Assembly: GCA_020310875.1 (NCBI GenBank)
Contig: MU260073.1
Location: forward strand, 342,501-406,500
DNA: 64,000 nt
Source: Ceratopteris richardii
Taxonomy: Eukaryota > Streptophyta > Polypodiopsida > Polypodiales > Pteridaceae
Reading direction: 5' to 3'
Shown: piece by piece, positions 12,817 to 25,074 of the stretch
Layout: the number at the start of each line of letters is the position of its first letter
Position numbering within the stretch: position 1 is the stretch's first letter
Translations under genes and position numbers: made by a program
Notes under the pieces: generated by a model
Told to the model about the DNA's origin: nothing
The model's input: only the letters and a program-made list of their open reading frames with translations
The model's database searches: none

Positions 12817-12821
12817 AACCA
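12817..12821. repeat. Target-site duplication of element A, right
   Basis: AACCA is identical to 6001-6005. The element B sequence resumes directly after it. Confidence 0.95.
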
Positions 12822-15414
12822 TTCAACACAAGAGGATACATGTATGATGAATACTTAGAGCTTGTACACACAGATGTGTGGGGTCCTAGCAGAGAGCAAT
12901 CAATTTCAGGATCAAGGTATTATGTTTCATTTATAGATGACTATAGTAGGTGGACAATACTTTACTTTATGAAGCATAAAGATGAAGTCTTCACTTGTTT
13001 GAAGAAGTATTTGACATTGGTTTAGAATCAAACAGGTAAAAGTTTGAAGAGGCTCAGATTTGATGGAGGTGGTGAGTATTTCTCACATGACTTTGACTCC
13101 TTCTTACACGATAGAGGCATAAAGAGAGAGATTACAAAAAGGTACACTCCTGAACAGAATGGAGTGGCAGAGAGAAGAAATAGGTTAATAGTAGAGGCTG
13201 CAAGATCAATATTGAATGAGAAAAAACTCCCTAACTATCTATAGGCAAAGCTATTTCCACATCTACTTACCTAATCAATAGGCTTCCATCCAAGTCTTAG
13301 GATGGGATGACACCTTATGAAGCATGGAATGGCAAGAGACCCACATTGGACCATTGTAAGATCTTTGGGTGCATTGCTTATGCACACATCCCTTCACATA
13401 TTAAGGGAAAGCTTGGTCCAAAGATTGAAAGATGCATATTTATTGGGTATGATCAGAATCAGAAAGGATATGGGTTATACAATCCCATTAACAAAGGATT
13501 TATAGTTAGTAGGGATGTGGTATTTGATGAAAATAACTCTTGCTTTGAGGATGATTGCAGGAAAATAAAGATACCCTATGATTTGGAACATGATTTTCCA
13601 AAATTGACCAAGAAGAACCACATACATCAGAAGATGTCAACTCAGAAGATGAAGAACAAATCAATCTTGAAGAATTCAAACCTTGGATGTCCAAGGTCAA
13701 AGAAAAGATTAAAAGATTGGAAGACATTCCAGATTCATCGAAACAAGCACTTAGAAGATCTCAAAGGGAAAGCAAGAAACCCATAAGGTATGGCAATGAC
13801 ACATCACTAATCACCAAGCATCTATTTATATGACTAAAGAGTCTATGTCAGAGGAACCATGTACATTTGAAGAAGCCGACAAGAAAGAGGAATGGAGAGA
13901 AGCTATGCAGGAGGAGATTGATGCACTTCAAGAGAATAACACTTGGGATTTGGTTCTCAAGGAACCAGCCATGAAGGTGGTAGGATCTAGATGGATCTAC
14001 AAAGTGAAAAAGAATTCATATGGCACAATCAATAGGTATAAAGCAAGGCTATTAGCAAAGGGATTTGCTCAAACCCATGGAGTGGATAATGAGCAGACCT
14101 TCTCACCTATGGCCAAGATGCCAACTATCAGAGTTTTAGTTAGTATTGCTACTTCAAAGAATTCAAACTTGTACCCATTAGATGTTAAGAATGCATTCCT
14201 TAATGGATGGATCTCTAAAGAGGTCTATATGGCTCAACTACCAGGATATGAAGATAAAGACAAGCTTGATTATCTATGTAAATTAAGGAAGGCACTGTAT
14301 GATTTAAAGCAAGCTCCTAGAGCTTGGAACCATAGACTTGTCACACACTTGCAGGACCAAGGTTTTGTTGCAAGCAAGGCAGATTCTTCATTGTTAATTA
14401 AGAAGACTAATTTAGAAGTTATGTATCTATGTGTTTATGTGGATGACATTATCATTACAGGAAATGATACCAATGGCATCAAGAAGATCAAAACCCAAAT
14501 GAAGGAGGAGTTCAAGATCAATGATCTTGAATTGCTTACATATTTTCTTGGTTTAGAGATGTTTATATAGATTGTGGTGTTTTCATTACTTAGAGAAAGT
14601 ATATCCATGACATGCTAGTTAAGTTCAAGATGGAAAATGCAAAAATTGCAGGTACACCCATGGAATTGAATCACAAACTCAGTGCTCATGAAGGAGAGCT
14701 GCTTGAAGACATTACAAGTACCAAAGTGTTGGAGTCTAAATTATGCAACCCTAACAACAGTGGATATATGTTTTGGAGTAAGTACATTGAGCCAATTCAT
14801 GCATACACCAAGAAAACCTCACATGGAACATGCCAAAAAGATCTTAAAGTATATGAAGGGCACCATAAATGAAGGACTATTTTATCCATTTACATCTAAC
14901 TTGGATATCAAGCTATACTCTTATGCAGATTGGGCTAACTCAAAAGATGATAGAAGGAGCACCTCTGGCAACCTATCTTTTGCAAGGTCTAAGTTAATTT
15001 CATGGTCATCAAAGAAACAACCAACTGTGGCATTTTCATCAACTGAAGCTGAATATAGGGGCCTAGAAAATGCAACACAAGAGGCAATGTGGTTAAAACT
15101 ACTCTACTCAGACTTGGGGCTACATACTTACACTCCAATGATCTTTGGAGATAATACTAGCTCATTACATTTTGGTTTCTAATCATGTGTATCATGCAAG
15201 GACTAAGCACATTGAAGTGCATTACCATTATGTGAGAGAAAAGCTACTTAGCAAGGACATACAATTATCCTATGTATCTACAAACCTACAAGGTGCATAT
15301 ATGTTTGTAACTAAATCTTTGGATGTAACTAAACTGAACTAGTTCAAGATGATGATTGGATTGTAGGAGATCAAGAAGAGTTGAAGCCCAAGCACGTTAT
15401 GCTTGAGGGGGAGC

Positions 15415-16448
15415 TTTTGGTGCAATATTCACAAGTCTACATACTTGGTTACCTAGCCATAAGTTTCCATATATCCTCATGCATACTCATGAGAATGCCC
15501 ACTTGTAAAAGCTTGATTTTATCCTTTGTAAAAATGCATATGTAAAAGGCTCTTTCAATCACGAGTGGTTAGGAGAATCAATTACGAGATATTTTGGTAA
15601 AGGAGTGATGATAGATGAAGTCCTAAACTCTACGAACATTATCTCCTAGAATTTGAAATTCAAAAGTTGAAAATTGGCTCCAACTTTAGCTATAAAAATG
15701 ATCATCAAGTCACGTGGAAGGACCCCAAATTAGTAGAGATTTAAAGGGAGTTTTCATGGTACATTGAGCTCACACTATGGCTCTACCATTCCCCTCACAT
15801 TGTGCAATCATTCATTGCCAACATCATTGTAATTTGTGTGTATTAATACATACACTTTGATAATGTGTCATCTCTGTTTCTCTGTCATGTGCCACTCAGA
15901 ATAGTGAACTTCTTATACTTGATCATTTTCAGTGATTTAACTTGCTATAAATTTATTAGACATCCCATTTTTATGCTACAAATTTTCATTCTTATTGCAT
16001 CAGCCATTCTTGAGTAATGTACAAGATAGTGCTCTCTAGTCTACATACTATCAATCTCCTAAAATGTCGAGATACATCTATGATTTGTTAAGCATCATTC
16101 TCAGTGCATATTTTATCATTTCAAGTGAAATAACTTGCAAAAGTTATCTACCCAAGTTAATTAGATATTCCCAAAATGATTTTGTTCAATTGTTAGCAGA
16201 GAAAGAGCACTGTTCATTTTTGTGAGCAGGTGTAGTGACCAAAATAGAAAGTTTTTGATTCATGGTGAATGTCAAAGTTATCTACTTTGAACCAATGATT
16301 TGAGGAAAATCTTCCGAAGTACATGGGTCATTATTTGTGCTTGTTGGAAAGCTCAAGAGGTCTACTTTGCACTCCTCAACTGCTGCTGTGAAGCAGGAAT
16401 TTGCAACACCATCTCATCTCAGAAAGGTGTCCACCATCTCCTCCAACA
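15415..16448 (+). repeat. Element B 3' LTR
   Basis: This is about 1034 bp, starting right after the polypurine tract with TTTTGGTGCAA, a slightly changed form of the TGTTGGTGCAA start of the E/F LTR. It ends in CTCCTCCAACA. The similar start and length suggest that the B and E/F families are related. Confidence 0.85.
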
Positions 16449-17570
16449 CACCATCATGTTTGTTTAGGTTGTTGATGTGATCCAAATATTTAAACTCATC
16501 ATTTCTGACTTCCTTCATTGGACACGAACAAAAGAAACTGTGTCGTACTGTATATGAGGACTCTGGTAGTTTATGGCCGCTGGTATATGATTGTCGTTGA
16601 AGTCGTCATCATGCATGGCCGAAAAACCTGAAGTAAGTTGTAGATCTCTTTTACCCAACGTACTGTCAGCTTCTGCAAGTGGTCTTTTTTGTATAATGAT
16701 CATGACTCTTCGCAAAAATTTTGATGACATGTTAGATCTTCACGTAAAACATAATGCACTCCATAGCTTTTAATTGAGTCTTTGAAGATTTTATTTCTCT
16801 CCTAAAAGAAGCTTTAAGCAACGTTGATGCCAGATTAAAAGAAATTGGATAAGATTGGAAGACATTAATCAAATCCTCATAGTAAAGTATACTGATGCAT
16901 GTCTTTTAAGGCATACAATCAACACTTGGAAAGAGTTGTGATTCTCCCTTTTTGTCGACATAATGATCCTCATCTTAAGGGGATCACGTAGAGAAATGTC
17001 AATAAAATAGAATATGTTCTGAGAATCAAGAAAGCGCTAGACTTTCAGCAAGCTTAATTAATAAGTGGTGCATGAAAAGGGTTAGACTTTAAGCAGGCTC
17101 TAATTAATAAGTCGTGCATGAATTGGTCTTGGATTAGATGAGATTTTAAGTTTGAAAGGCTTTGGTACCTTCTTGTGGAATGCAAGAGAATGATCCTCTT
17201 TAGTAAATCCTCCACCATGGGATCTCGATCAATGTGAAAGCTACCAAAATTTATGAAATTGTGGTATAGTCAAGAGATGTCGAAGGAGGAGAGAGGATAT
17301 CGCTTATCTCTTTTTCTTGTGCCTAGAAAGTGCTCCTGTTTGTAATGATGTTTGTGAGTGCCTCAAGCTGGACAACTCAATTACTTGGAACTAAGCTTTG
17401 TCGACAGTGACTAATAGGCTATTCCTTATCCCTGTGAAAAGTGATTAGACATGAAAACATCTAGAAAGTTTGGAAAAAGAGATGTGCTTCTAACTTTGGC
17501 AATTCACCCTAAAATGGTCCATAAAGATATCCCAAAAGTCTCTTACTAAAAGGATTATACATTTTAAGTG
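16449..17570 (+). mobile_element. LINE-like repeat unit, copy 3
   Basis: This repeats 2500-3062 and extends further. Near 17290-17360 it has the same Phe-Phe-x-Cys zinc-binding-like string as copy 2. Around 17460-17500 the frame VWKKRCASNFGNSP resembles WKI.REICALNFGDSP of the minus-strand LINE at 23.3 kb. That second, independent match supports the LINE call. Between 16620 and 16950 it holds a segment absent from copy 2. It is degenerate, with no long frame. Confidence 0.6.
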
Positions 17571-17726
17571 TTTCCCCCTTTCAAACACCATAGAGTTTGT
17601 TTTTTTTTACAAAGAAAAATAAACTCAAAATCCAGTGACTCTGACTCAAAGAATTACAAACTTTAAGATTAACCCCCTTTCAAACACCGTAGAGTTTTTT
17701 TATAAAGAACAATAAAGTCAAAATCA
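17553..17726. repeat. Imperfect tandem duplication, about 90 bp
   Basis: CCCCCTTTCAAACACC followed by TAGAGTTT and AGTGACTCTG occurs twice in a row, near 17575 and 17668. It lies at the downstream end of LINE-like copy 3. Confidence 0.7.
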
Positions 17727-18290
17727 AGTGACTCTGTCATGAAGAGATGAAAAATAATTAAGCTTCTTATTCCATCTTACTATCCTTGGAGATCCCTTCT
17801 TGGAAGGACCATTAAGTCTATAGGTCTTGTCTTTATCTCCCTTTTTTCTCTTGTATCTCCTCCTTTGTTTACATATTTGGCAATTTTTGTTAGAATATAA
17901 AGCTAATGCACGCATCTATATTATGTATCAAAATCTTATAGTTATCTTGCTTCTTGTAGATCTTTCTATCTCTACTTAGATTGATCTAAATAGGTTATTC
18001 TTGTGGGACCTTGCGGATCTTGCAATTCAGATATGTTAGTTAAATTATCACCCAACTCCAAAAATAAGGGTGCTTGCCCGGATCACCCGATCACTTCGGT
18101 CAACCAAGTATATTTCAATTGGGTTGTCATTTTGAGGTATGCGATCATCTATCAAGATATTGATTACCACCAACTTCCCCTTAGGGGTAGTTAGTATTTC
18201 TCCTCCATTAGGGTTTATTAACTCTGATTTTTCCTCAATAATCCCCCTATCATTAGCGGTGTTTGGCTGATGTGTACCTAAGCTCACAAT
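17727..18290 (-). mobile_element. Gypsy gag-side fossil fragment
   Basis: The minus frame around 18048-18287 (79 codons, NPNGGEILTTPKGKLVV) matches the frame at 48250-48585, which lies directly upstream of a gypsy-type gag at 47.7 kb. DNA identity is about 65-70% across 17960-18210. I infer that it is the region before gag in the same gypsy family. It is heavily degraded and no other domain is attached here. Confidence 0.5.
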
Positions 18291-18699
18291 GTCTTAGGGA
18301 CTTTCGACGAAGGAGACTAAATCTCTATCATCAAGCAAGTGCATATAGTGGTGGCATTGATACACTCAGTAAATTATCAATCTGTGAGTTCCCATCAGGT
18401 GTATGAAGACATGTCAACACGTGATAGTTAATGTAGGAAAGGGACAAGTAATGCATGAGAATTATGCAAAATCTACCTCACATGACACCTCTTACACAAT
18501 GTCATGTATCGTGATACTTGGAGCAGGATGTTTTGCATAAAACAAAAATCAGATGTGTTCTCCATGTTCAAGAGATTTAAAGCACAGGTAGAAAAGGAAA
18601 CAATAAATACAAATTGAGCAATATCTCTCATGTCCAATAGGCGAATATAATTGACAGTGGGTTTCTCTTGAATCTCTCAAAGAGATGCATCCAATAGTC
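18291..18699. other. Unassigned sequence
   Basis: I see no gene, promoter or repeat that I can name. Confidence 0.3.
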
Positions 18700-19246
18700 A
18701 TATTTTTGACTGATCGAGCCTCTGTGCTTCATGCTATGACAAAAAAATAGAGTGGAAAGAAACATTAACTCTTACTTCTAGGCTTCCTATGCTTCACATA
18801 CACACACCAAAACAATGAAAAGAGATAGGGAAGAATAGGCAACACCTCTAGACACAAATTCCATGCCTGAAACACATGTACAAGGTCAAGAAGAAGAAGA
18901 TACATAGACAAGAAGAAACAAATTTGAACTTTTGCAAAGTTAGTTCTTGACAATGGCAAAAAATCTCTTCAAAAGAGTCACAAGTGACTGTGTCCTAAAT
19001 TTGGTCCTTTCAGATAAGAGACATGCACTTTCTCTATAAATATCTAAGTTCCTACTAATGTACAAGGGTTACAATCTTTAGGAATCATGCATCTAGAGGA
19101 CTCCTTTAGAGCAATTACAAAGCTATTCAAGATTTTACAAGGGAATAGGAAAAGAAAAGTAGCCATTTCTTGAAAATATTGGGGACTGCTTTTCTTTACT
19201 TATTTCTTCTCCTTCCTTGTCTTCAGTCCTCTGCAACACTCTCCCC
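18700..19246 (-). repeat. Possible LTR of a minus-strand copia element
   Basis: On the minus strand a TGTTGCAGAGG start near 19236 is preceded by a purine-rich GAGGGGGAGAG, the arrangement seen at copia 3' LTRs. The matching second LTR and the other end were not found, so it is only a candidate solo or partial LTR. Confidence 0.3.
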
Positions 19247-19999
19247 CTCTTAGTCTCTATCGTCCCTAAGTACTGTAAGTATCATACGAAGTGTTTTATT
19301 CGTGAGTTTTATTGTGAGATGTGAGACATGAGCATGTCTAGAGAGCCAAAATTGAATTGTTCTAATCATATATTGTTTGATTGGTAGGTAGTTATGGGGT
19401 GGGCTTGATAATAATAGAAAATTAAGCCACTATTTATTGATTTTAACAATCTTTTGGTCTTCCCAAATTTTTGGCCATGGGTGATGCTTTGACACAGGGC
19501 AAAAAGACGAATTAACTTGTAATAAGTATGGTGCCTCTTGCCAATGCACCCGCAATGTTGGATTGTTTTACACAAACTTCCTCCTCCAAACAAGCTTGGT
19601 CCCTTCAAATTCCATTTGAGTATAAATGAAAGTTGTAGCCGTGAAGTTCAGGTCTTGGTCCGGATCCTTTTAGGTCATTTACTTGATATACCTATGTGTC
19701 TATCATTTCATAATGACATAAGTTACATTAAAAGGCTTTATAATTTTGACTAGATCCTTGCTCTTTATTTTTTTCTTCTTACATCACTTGTACAACTGCA
19801 TCTTCAAATTCTGTGATAAGCGAGACACCAATAGTGCTCATTCTCTCTGGTCTAGGTCTGTAGTGTACAACATTGTAAATTCATCAATGGTAGTCTCTTG
19901 TTGATCTCTTACTGGTGGTGGAACATGGGGGGAGAAAGAGCATGTATGTCAGTATCCTTAGTAGCCATAATTTCTTCTTGCACTATTGGTTTCTCCACG
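19247..19999. other. Unassigned sequence
   Basis: A minus frame of 80 codons at 19366-19608 contains Gly-, Cys- and His-bearing text that I do not recognise. Nothing else stands out. It may be retroelement debris. Confidence 0.3.
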
Positions 20000-22500
20000 T
20001 TCGCTTGCTGATTTGCTTGATTATTTTAAGCTTGTGTTAATTTAGCTTGAAATTTTGCAATCCATTTATCTTTTTCTTCACTCTACTTCTTTGCTTCTTT
20101 GAGCTCTGTAGTAATTTCTATTTTCCTTCACATACTTCTTTGAATTTTTTACCATCCTGGCAGTGTTCTGTGTATTTTTGGATTGCTTCATTCCATTTCC
20201 TTTTCAATTCTATTGGTTTGCTTGCATGTTTTTCTTCTATTTGAGCACGTAATGCTTGTTCTATTCTCAATTGGTTTTTGATGTCTTCTAATTTCTCTTT
20301 CAGACTCTGTATCTCACTAGTATCACATACCTGGACATCTGGTGATTGATTAAGGAGCAATGGTGTCATTAACTCTTTGTTTCTGCTCCTTAATGCATCT
20401 GCATCTTCCACATACACTTTTGTGTTTCCAAAATCTTGCTTCTATTTGATAGGCATGTCTTTTTAGATTTTACATTGATTATATTTATTTTTGAGCTTTG
20501 TATTCTCTTTCTATTGTTTCTTGTGGTTGGTCTTCAATTCATCAATTGGACTCTTTAATGGGGCATTCTCAACTTTCAATGTGTTGATTTCGCAAGTTGC
20601 TACTGCCAATTCAAGTTTCATCTTTCCAAGTTCTTGTTGGGTCTTTAGTACCTGATCAGATATGTTTTTGCTGAGTGTTTTGAATTGGTTTTTCTCTATA
20701 TGTGCTTGCTCATATTCTCTATCTGCTTCCAATAGTTGTTGTTGGGTGTCCATGGCGATTTGAATCATGTGTTTGAATATGAGTTTCAGTTATGCGGCAT
20801 CCACAATCAACTAAGTTTAGGGTACGATAAGAATCTCCCCTGTGAGAACATCTTTTCCTTTGATCGTGTGTATGATCTTGGTGAACGGATGTCAAATTTG
20901 TAATTGAATCATCGGCTCAACCTCTTTTTCTAGAACCTTGTTAGAGCTACTTCCTTCATGGTGCATGTCTAATGGAGATGGCCCTCCCATAACCCTAATT
21001 GGCTAGAAAAGAACTTCGATCCTTATTTCGGTCTCTTGTTGAACTTCTTCTTTGGGATGAATGAAGGTTCTTGTTTCTTTTGAGGTGATTTCTAAAATTT
21101 ATAACTTTTTTGAATCATTGATTTGAATCGTATGAATGGTGGACATTCTATAAGTCCTTACAACTTTTTCGTCTTGCGCACTTTCTCTCATTCTTTTGGG
21201 CTCATTGATCACTTCTTGTTGATCCACCATTTGATCTAATTTGTCCCAATGTCAATCATCATTAGCATAAATATTTAGATCGACATTTGTAGTTGATTGA
21301 TCATCTTTTCCATTTGATCCCGAGCATGAGCTTGAGTTCTCTAGGCCCAACTCCTCATAACACGATTGATTCAGAACGTCGTACAATTTGCTGCTTTTCT
21401 TTGGCCTCAACCAATTGCCTATAATGATGACCTTGAACTCTGAGGTTCACCTGACCTCCCATGTAGGTGTGAGTGGCGCGAAGGGCTTCTTCTAACTTAG
21501 CTTCTATGATGGGAGGTGGTTGAGCCAAAGTTGATTTGGGAACCATATGAATTCTTTTTGCTGATGGAGTAGTTGAAACTTCTTCAAAGTCCATCCTTCT
21601 TTTGGACCCTCTCATTGTTGGCCATGTTTCGTCTTTGGGACTGTGGGCAGTTTGACATACCTTGTCATGTCCAAAATGGATGACATATCTCGTAAATATT
21701 CTCTAATATTCAATGCATGATAGATGAGAATGGTCAAAGTTGTACTTCCATCCAAAACTTCTTGATTCCCTACTATTTCTTGGCTTTGAAAAGCCTTTTC
21801 TATACATACGGGGTCATGTTGATTTGGTTGCCAATCAATTTTATAGCATGTGATAATAGTTGGAACACTATCTTTTGTGGCGCCATACACCTATGCATGT
21901 TTGGGAAGCAAAAATGCTGACACACCAGGTGCACTTATTCTTCGATATCCGTTCGATTAATATCCAAAATTTTTCTCTTTTTTGCATCATGAATCTCATT
22001 CTTGAGATCAATAATACCATCTTTAATCCATCCAAATGCTTCTTTTATGAGTTCATGGGTGAAGTGGATGGTTTGCCAATTACCTTGTAAATCCGTTACC
22101 CTACCCTATAGTACTTACGGTTTGTTGACTGCAAGATGCACTGTATTCATGAATTGAGTGCATCGTTCAAAGTCTAGCTTATAGATTGGAAACTTGAAAT
22201 AAGCTTCGATGCCAGCCTTGGTCCATGTGTCCATTACTCAATGCAATTCATGAAGAACTTTGAGTTCTTGACACATCACAGGGAATTGATGATTGCGATT
22301 CATGATTCTAATGGTGATTAAGAAGAGATGGTCGTCAATTGGCTGGTCATCCTAAAACCAGTGGCCTTTTTCTTTGAGCACACACTCCAAGGGGAATTTG
22401 TTTATCTCTAGTTGCTGGGTTGTTTAAAAGTCCTCAAACGCCACTTGCATTTGAATTGTAATACCTAGGAAAACTTCCCTTTTTCCATAGTGTTGAAGCA
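20000..22500 (-). pseudogene. Degraded coiled-coil ORF series, origin unknown
   Basis: Four minus-strand frames follow one another: 21612-21890, 21355-21615, 20511-20768 and 20118-20417. The last two are rich in Glu, Gln, Lys and Leu with heptad-like spacing, for example LKEKLEDIKNQLRIEQALRAQ, typical of a coiled coil. The first two are mixed and hydrophilic, with a basic patch RGSKRRM. They appear to be one former protein of 600 or more residues. No retroelement enzyme or known host domain is visible. The position on the same strand as gypsy element K, with a LINE piece and a microsatellite between, allows it to be an extra 3' ORF of a gypsy element, but this is inference. Confidence 0.35.
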
Positions 22501-22554
22501 TTCTTTGTTCGCCTTTTAAATAGGTTCCTCCCTCACCTAGGTGAGTGAATTATA

Positions 22555-22770
<216 letters not shown>

Positions 22771-23108
22771 GCCGAAAAGAAAAATGAAACGACTAGTCAT
22801 AGTCGAAGCAATTGTTAGTAATACTTAGTAAAAGTCCTATACTACTATAGTACAAGTGACGTCCTACTTCCTTTGAAGGAAATGTGCACTGTTAAATAGT
22901 CTAAAGAAGCCATGTGCCAAATGCTAGGCCTTGTAGTGTGGCCCTATTGTGCATACTCTAGGTGCATTTAGCTCAATATGAGTGCAGTTCCCACATTGTT
23001 TCTCCTAAATTTGTTTGGCTGGTCCACTCTTCTCCATATTTGATGTGTTTTTGTTGTTTCATGTCGAGCCTTTGTTAAAGTTGTTTGAGTCGGTTATGGT
23101 GTTACAAG
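22771..23108 (-). other. Spacer, possibly LINE 3' untranslated part
   Basis: No frame or motif is seen. It lies directly downstream, on the minus strand, of the LINE coding remnant and before the microsatellite. Confidence 0.3.
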
Positions 23109-24130
23109 AAAGGGGGACTAGTGCCCACAGGATCCCCCAAATCCCACAGAGCAGGGGTAGCTTTTACAGAGCTTAGATGGCATTACGAAGAAGGTTAATC
23201 ACCCTCTCATCGCCCTCCTGTGGAGCCCACTTGGGTTTAAGCTTGTTGTTGATCAAAAGGAGCACTTGATGATGCTTGAAGGGGGGATTTCTTACAGTTC
23301 GCGATCCTTTTGCCAAGGAGGAACAATGATTTCTCAATCAACCACTCTTTGGGGGAATCGCCAAAGTTAAGAGCACATATTTCCCGCTAGATTTTCCATA
23401 GGACCTCCACCCTGATGGCATTCCAGAGAGTCATAGAGCAGCCGATCGCTTCTCCCAACAGAGCTTGCTTCCAACTAATATGTTTCTGAAGTCCAATTGT
23501 TATTTCGACAATCTGCCAGAGCCTGTTGGAGTTGGGACAAGTAAAGAAGATGTGAGAAACATCTTCAATGGATCGATGAGAGCGTTTGCACTAGGGAGGT
23601 ATCCCACAAAATTTGCTAGCCTTAAGGTTGGTCCAGATTCCACGATGAAGAATTTGCCATAAGAGGACATAATTTTTTATTTCTATGACGGGGTGCCAGA
23701 TAGCCATGAACTTCATGTCCCACCGAAGCCGCGTCCACGATAGGCACCACTTCTTATTGAGGTTAACCTGATAATCAATGGTTTCTTTTCTATTCAGGAT
23801 TTTTGATAGGCAATTGCCATTGTGCCATGTGAGACCAAGCGAGCTTGGCGTGTCGTGCCCCGTGAGGAGGCGAACTTTGGAGCGGTCCCAGGTGAGATGT
23901 CTACTTTGCAAAGTGTTCCATTCATCATAGGAAATGTTGATGCTTGGGTCAATATCCTCAAAGTTGATCCACTGGTTGGTGTCTTGCTTCCAGAGATGTT
24001 TCCATTTTTTGAAGCCTTTGTTCCATAGCCTCTTGGCATTCCGAATGTTCCAAGATTCCACGATCCGGATGCCATGGATTGGAAACCAAATAGAGTCGTT
24101 TTGTCTGATACCGGCCACCCACTTACAATC
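23109..24130 (-). mobile_element. 3' fragment of an L1-type LINE (ORF2 end)
   Basis: The minus frame 23591-24118 (175 codons) ends in a zf-RVT-like region: FMAIWHPVIEIKNYVLLWQ, then NLKASKFCGIPP. In plant LINEs this domain follows the reverse transcriptase and ends ORF2. The same frame goes on past an in-frame TAG at 23591-23593 with EDVSHIFFTCPNSNRLWQIV. A further in-frame TAG follows in WKI*RE near 23375. The reverse transcriptase core is absent, so this is a dead 5'-truncated copy. It lies within minus-strand gypsy-type debris. Confidence 0.8.
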
Positions 24131-24135
24131 TTCAC

Positions 24136-25074
24136 TTATTCTTGTGAAGATTTTGACTTTATTCCAATTTTATATTCTTGGAGTTGGTCCTTGCGAACCC
24201 ATATCTGCTTGACTGTCCTATTTTTTTTGTTGTCTGTTTCTTTCTTGTGGTAGGCTTGTTGAAAATTCTTTCCTTTCCTCTCTAGAATGAAGGATCTCAC
24301 TAATGCCCGTTGATATAATCTCTTGAGAAGGAGGATTTGGTTGATCACATGTAGTAGAATAAGAAATCTCATCGACGCTTACAATAGGTTGAAGATTAGA
24401 ATATGTAGATAAAGAGTTTGGTTGGGATTCTAAATCCTGCAGACTTTGACTTGGTCCATCACGATTTCCCCATTCCATTGTCTTTAGTGGTTTCTCATCT
24501 AAAAGACTAAAGACTTCTCTATGGCCTATCTTGGGTGAAATCTATCCTTGGGCTAGATGTATTGTAACCTCGTGTTCGTAAACCTAATCTTGTCATAGAA
24601 CTAGTTCTTCTCATAGATCGCAATCTTCATAGACCAAGAATCTTTGTTGTGTGGTGTTGTTTCCTAAGTGTAATGATAGGGTTACTTCTCCTGTTCAATG
24701 ATATTACCTCCAATCCCTATCATGTAGGTTTTTGTTGGAGTGAGTGGCATCTTTAATTTTTCAATTAAAGAAGCACATACACTACTGAGAGCTGCCCCTG
24801 TATTAGTTAAAGAATCAACCGAATGATATTCTTCCTTTCCAATACCTAGGTTTGGATAAGGTTGTTTTGGTATGTTTCCTAGGGTTTTGATGTTGGTGGT
24901 ATGATAATTCACCATGGGAATCGGTTCTGTACTTTGTATTTATTTCTCATCATGTTCTTTGATCCATTCCCTAAGTTTTCTTATTCTCTCTAGGGTTTCT
25001 AGTCTTGCTTCTTCCCATATTCTCTCTTCTTCTTTTTTCCTGATTTGTGCTCCGAAAAGTCTAGTCAACATTTT
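24136..25074 (-). mobile_element. Retroelement debris with a protease-like motif
   Basis: The minus frame at 24682-24915 (77 codons) contains TNTGAALSSVCASLIEKL and, 14 residues on, IGIGGN. This resembles the active-site loop and flap of retroviral-type aspartic proteases, although the leading residue is not the usual Asp. Glu/Lys/Arg-rich sequence lies upstream (24940-25070) and a Ser/Gln-rich frame downstream (24218-24478). It is odd that a protease-like piece lies after, and not before, the integrase of element K on the same strand. It may belong to another element. It is broken. Confidence 0.4.

Larger units (their letters stand above)
4337..15414 (+). mobile_element. Ty1/copia element B, broken, split by element A
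   Basis: The internal part of an old copia element is read on the plus strand. Gag with a zinc knuckle and the start of pol lie at 4351-6005. Integrase, reverse transcriptase and RNase H follow at 12822-15390. A polypurine tract GAGGGGGAGC at 15405-15414 precedes the 3' LTR. The proteins are close relatives of those of element A. It is broken in numerous places and cannot be active. Its middle is interrupted by element A in opposite orientation (6006-12816). The two LTRs differ by about 10%, which suggests several million years at usual plant rates, though the rate here is unknown. Confidence 0.9.
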
